64,000 nt of DNA from Thauera sp. (GTDB lineage Bacteria; Pseudomonadota; Gammaproteobacteria; Burkholderiales; Rhodocyclaceae). Positions 63,848 to 64,000 of the stretch are shown here, piece by piece. Below the pieces are notes generated by a model. It was not told the DNA's origin. It saw only the letters and a program-made list of their open reading frames with translations, and did not search any database. Each line of letters opens with the position of its first letter. Within the stretch, counting starts at the first letter, position 1. A program made the position numbers and the translations under genes. Where the stretch lies: NCBI GenBank assembly GCA_024235615.1, contig JACKMB010000002.1, forward strand, positions 186,001-250,000, given 5' to 3'.

Positions 63848-64000
63848 TTAGCGCCAGAGCTGCGACATGAGCTCGCGGCCGGTGGCGAGCGGCTGCGCGA
63901 AGAAGCGTTCGCGCAGCGGTCCGAGATCGGTGCGGCGGACGATGAGCTGGGCCATCACGCCGGCATCGAAGAATTCATTCACCCCGAAGATGCCGGTCAG
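63848..64000 (-). CDS. C-terminal end of the gene upstream of padI, probably another Pad subunit
   Basis: An open frame enters from the right edge and stops at 63848, 10 bases before padI. The last residues are GIFGVNEFFDAGVMAQLIVR to GRELMSQLWR. By operon order in Azoarcus evansii this should be a further phenylglyoxylate dehydrogenase subunit, but 50 residues are too few to tell which. Confidence 0.6.
   Translation of the reverse strand: MTGIFGVNEFFDAGVMAQLIVRRTDLGPLRERFFAQPLATGRELMSQLWR

Overview
The window is GC-rich (about 70% by eye) and gene-dense. It looks like the chromosome of a denitrifying, aromatic-degrading betaproteobacterium of the Thauera/Azoarcus/Aromatoleum type. The main clues are an anaerobic phenylacetate (pad) operon, an Rnf electron-transfer complex, a quinohemoprotein amine dehydrogenase (QHNDH) locus, a PEP-CTERM gene with a sigma-54 promoter, and a DUF1302/DUF1329/RND/YCF48 module. 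No rRNA, tRNA, prophage, insertion sequence or CRISPR array was recognised.

Layout. (1) 1-15.0 kb, minus strand: a type I secretion system (TolC, HlyD, ABC) and its likely cargo, a 3433-residue repeat adhesin. It is preceded by a 51-residue PEP-CTERM protein with a near-perfect RpoN promoter. (2) 15.2-20.6 kb: rluE, a thiamine-binding protein, an acyl-CoA ligase divergent from a LysR regulator, and paaY divergent from a TetR regulator. (3) 20.7-27.5 kb: a LiuR-like MerR regulator, rnfABCDGEH, and a divergent nfu-type Fe-S scaffold gene. (4) 27.6-45.7 kb: the QHNDH locus. It holds qhpF and qhpE, a convergent operon of aldehyde dehydrogenase plus UbiV-like and UbiU-like U32 proteins, a giant hybrid sensor kinase with an OmpR-type regulator, and qhpADCB. 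(5) 45.8-51.1 kb: a metalloprotease, MarR and AraC regulators, a Tat-exported flavin amine oxidase with its own cytochrome c, and an NTF2-like protein. (6) 51.4-58.1 kb: the DUF1329/DUF1302/RND/YCF48 module. (7) 58.1-64 kb: a tandem REP-type array, then (minus strand) a hotdog thioesterase, an acyl-CoA synthetase-like protein, phenylacetate-CoA ligase and phenylglyoxylate dehydrogenase subunits.

How the parts fit. QHNDH would deaminate an aromatic or aliphatic amine in the periplasm. The aldehyde dehydrogenase would oxidise the aldehyde, and if the amine is 2-phenylethylamine, phenylacetate-CoA ligase and phenylglyoxylate dehydrogenase would carry the product on to benzoyl-CoA. The same bipartite promoter element, with identical internal spacing, precedes qhpA, the aldehyde dehydrogenase/UbiVU-like operon and the DUF1329 module. 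This suggests that one regulator controls all three.

The most interesting proposal is that the UbiU/UbiV-like pair supplies an oxygen-independent hydroxylation for the cysteine tryptophylquinone cofactor. The known aerobic enzyme for this step is the flavin monooxygenase QhpG, and no QhpG is seen here. This is inference from family, synteny and the shared promoter element.
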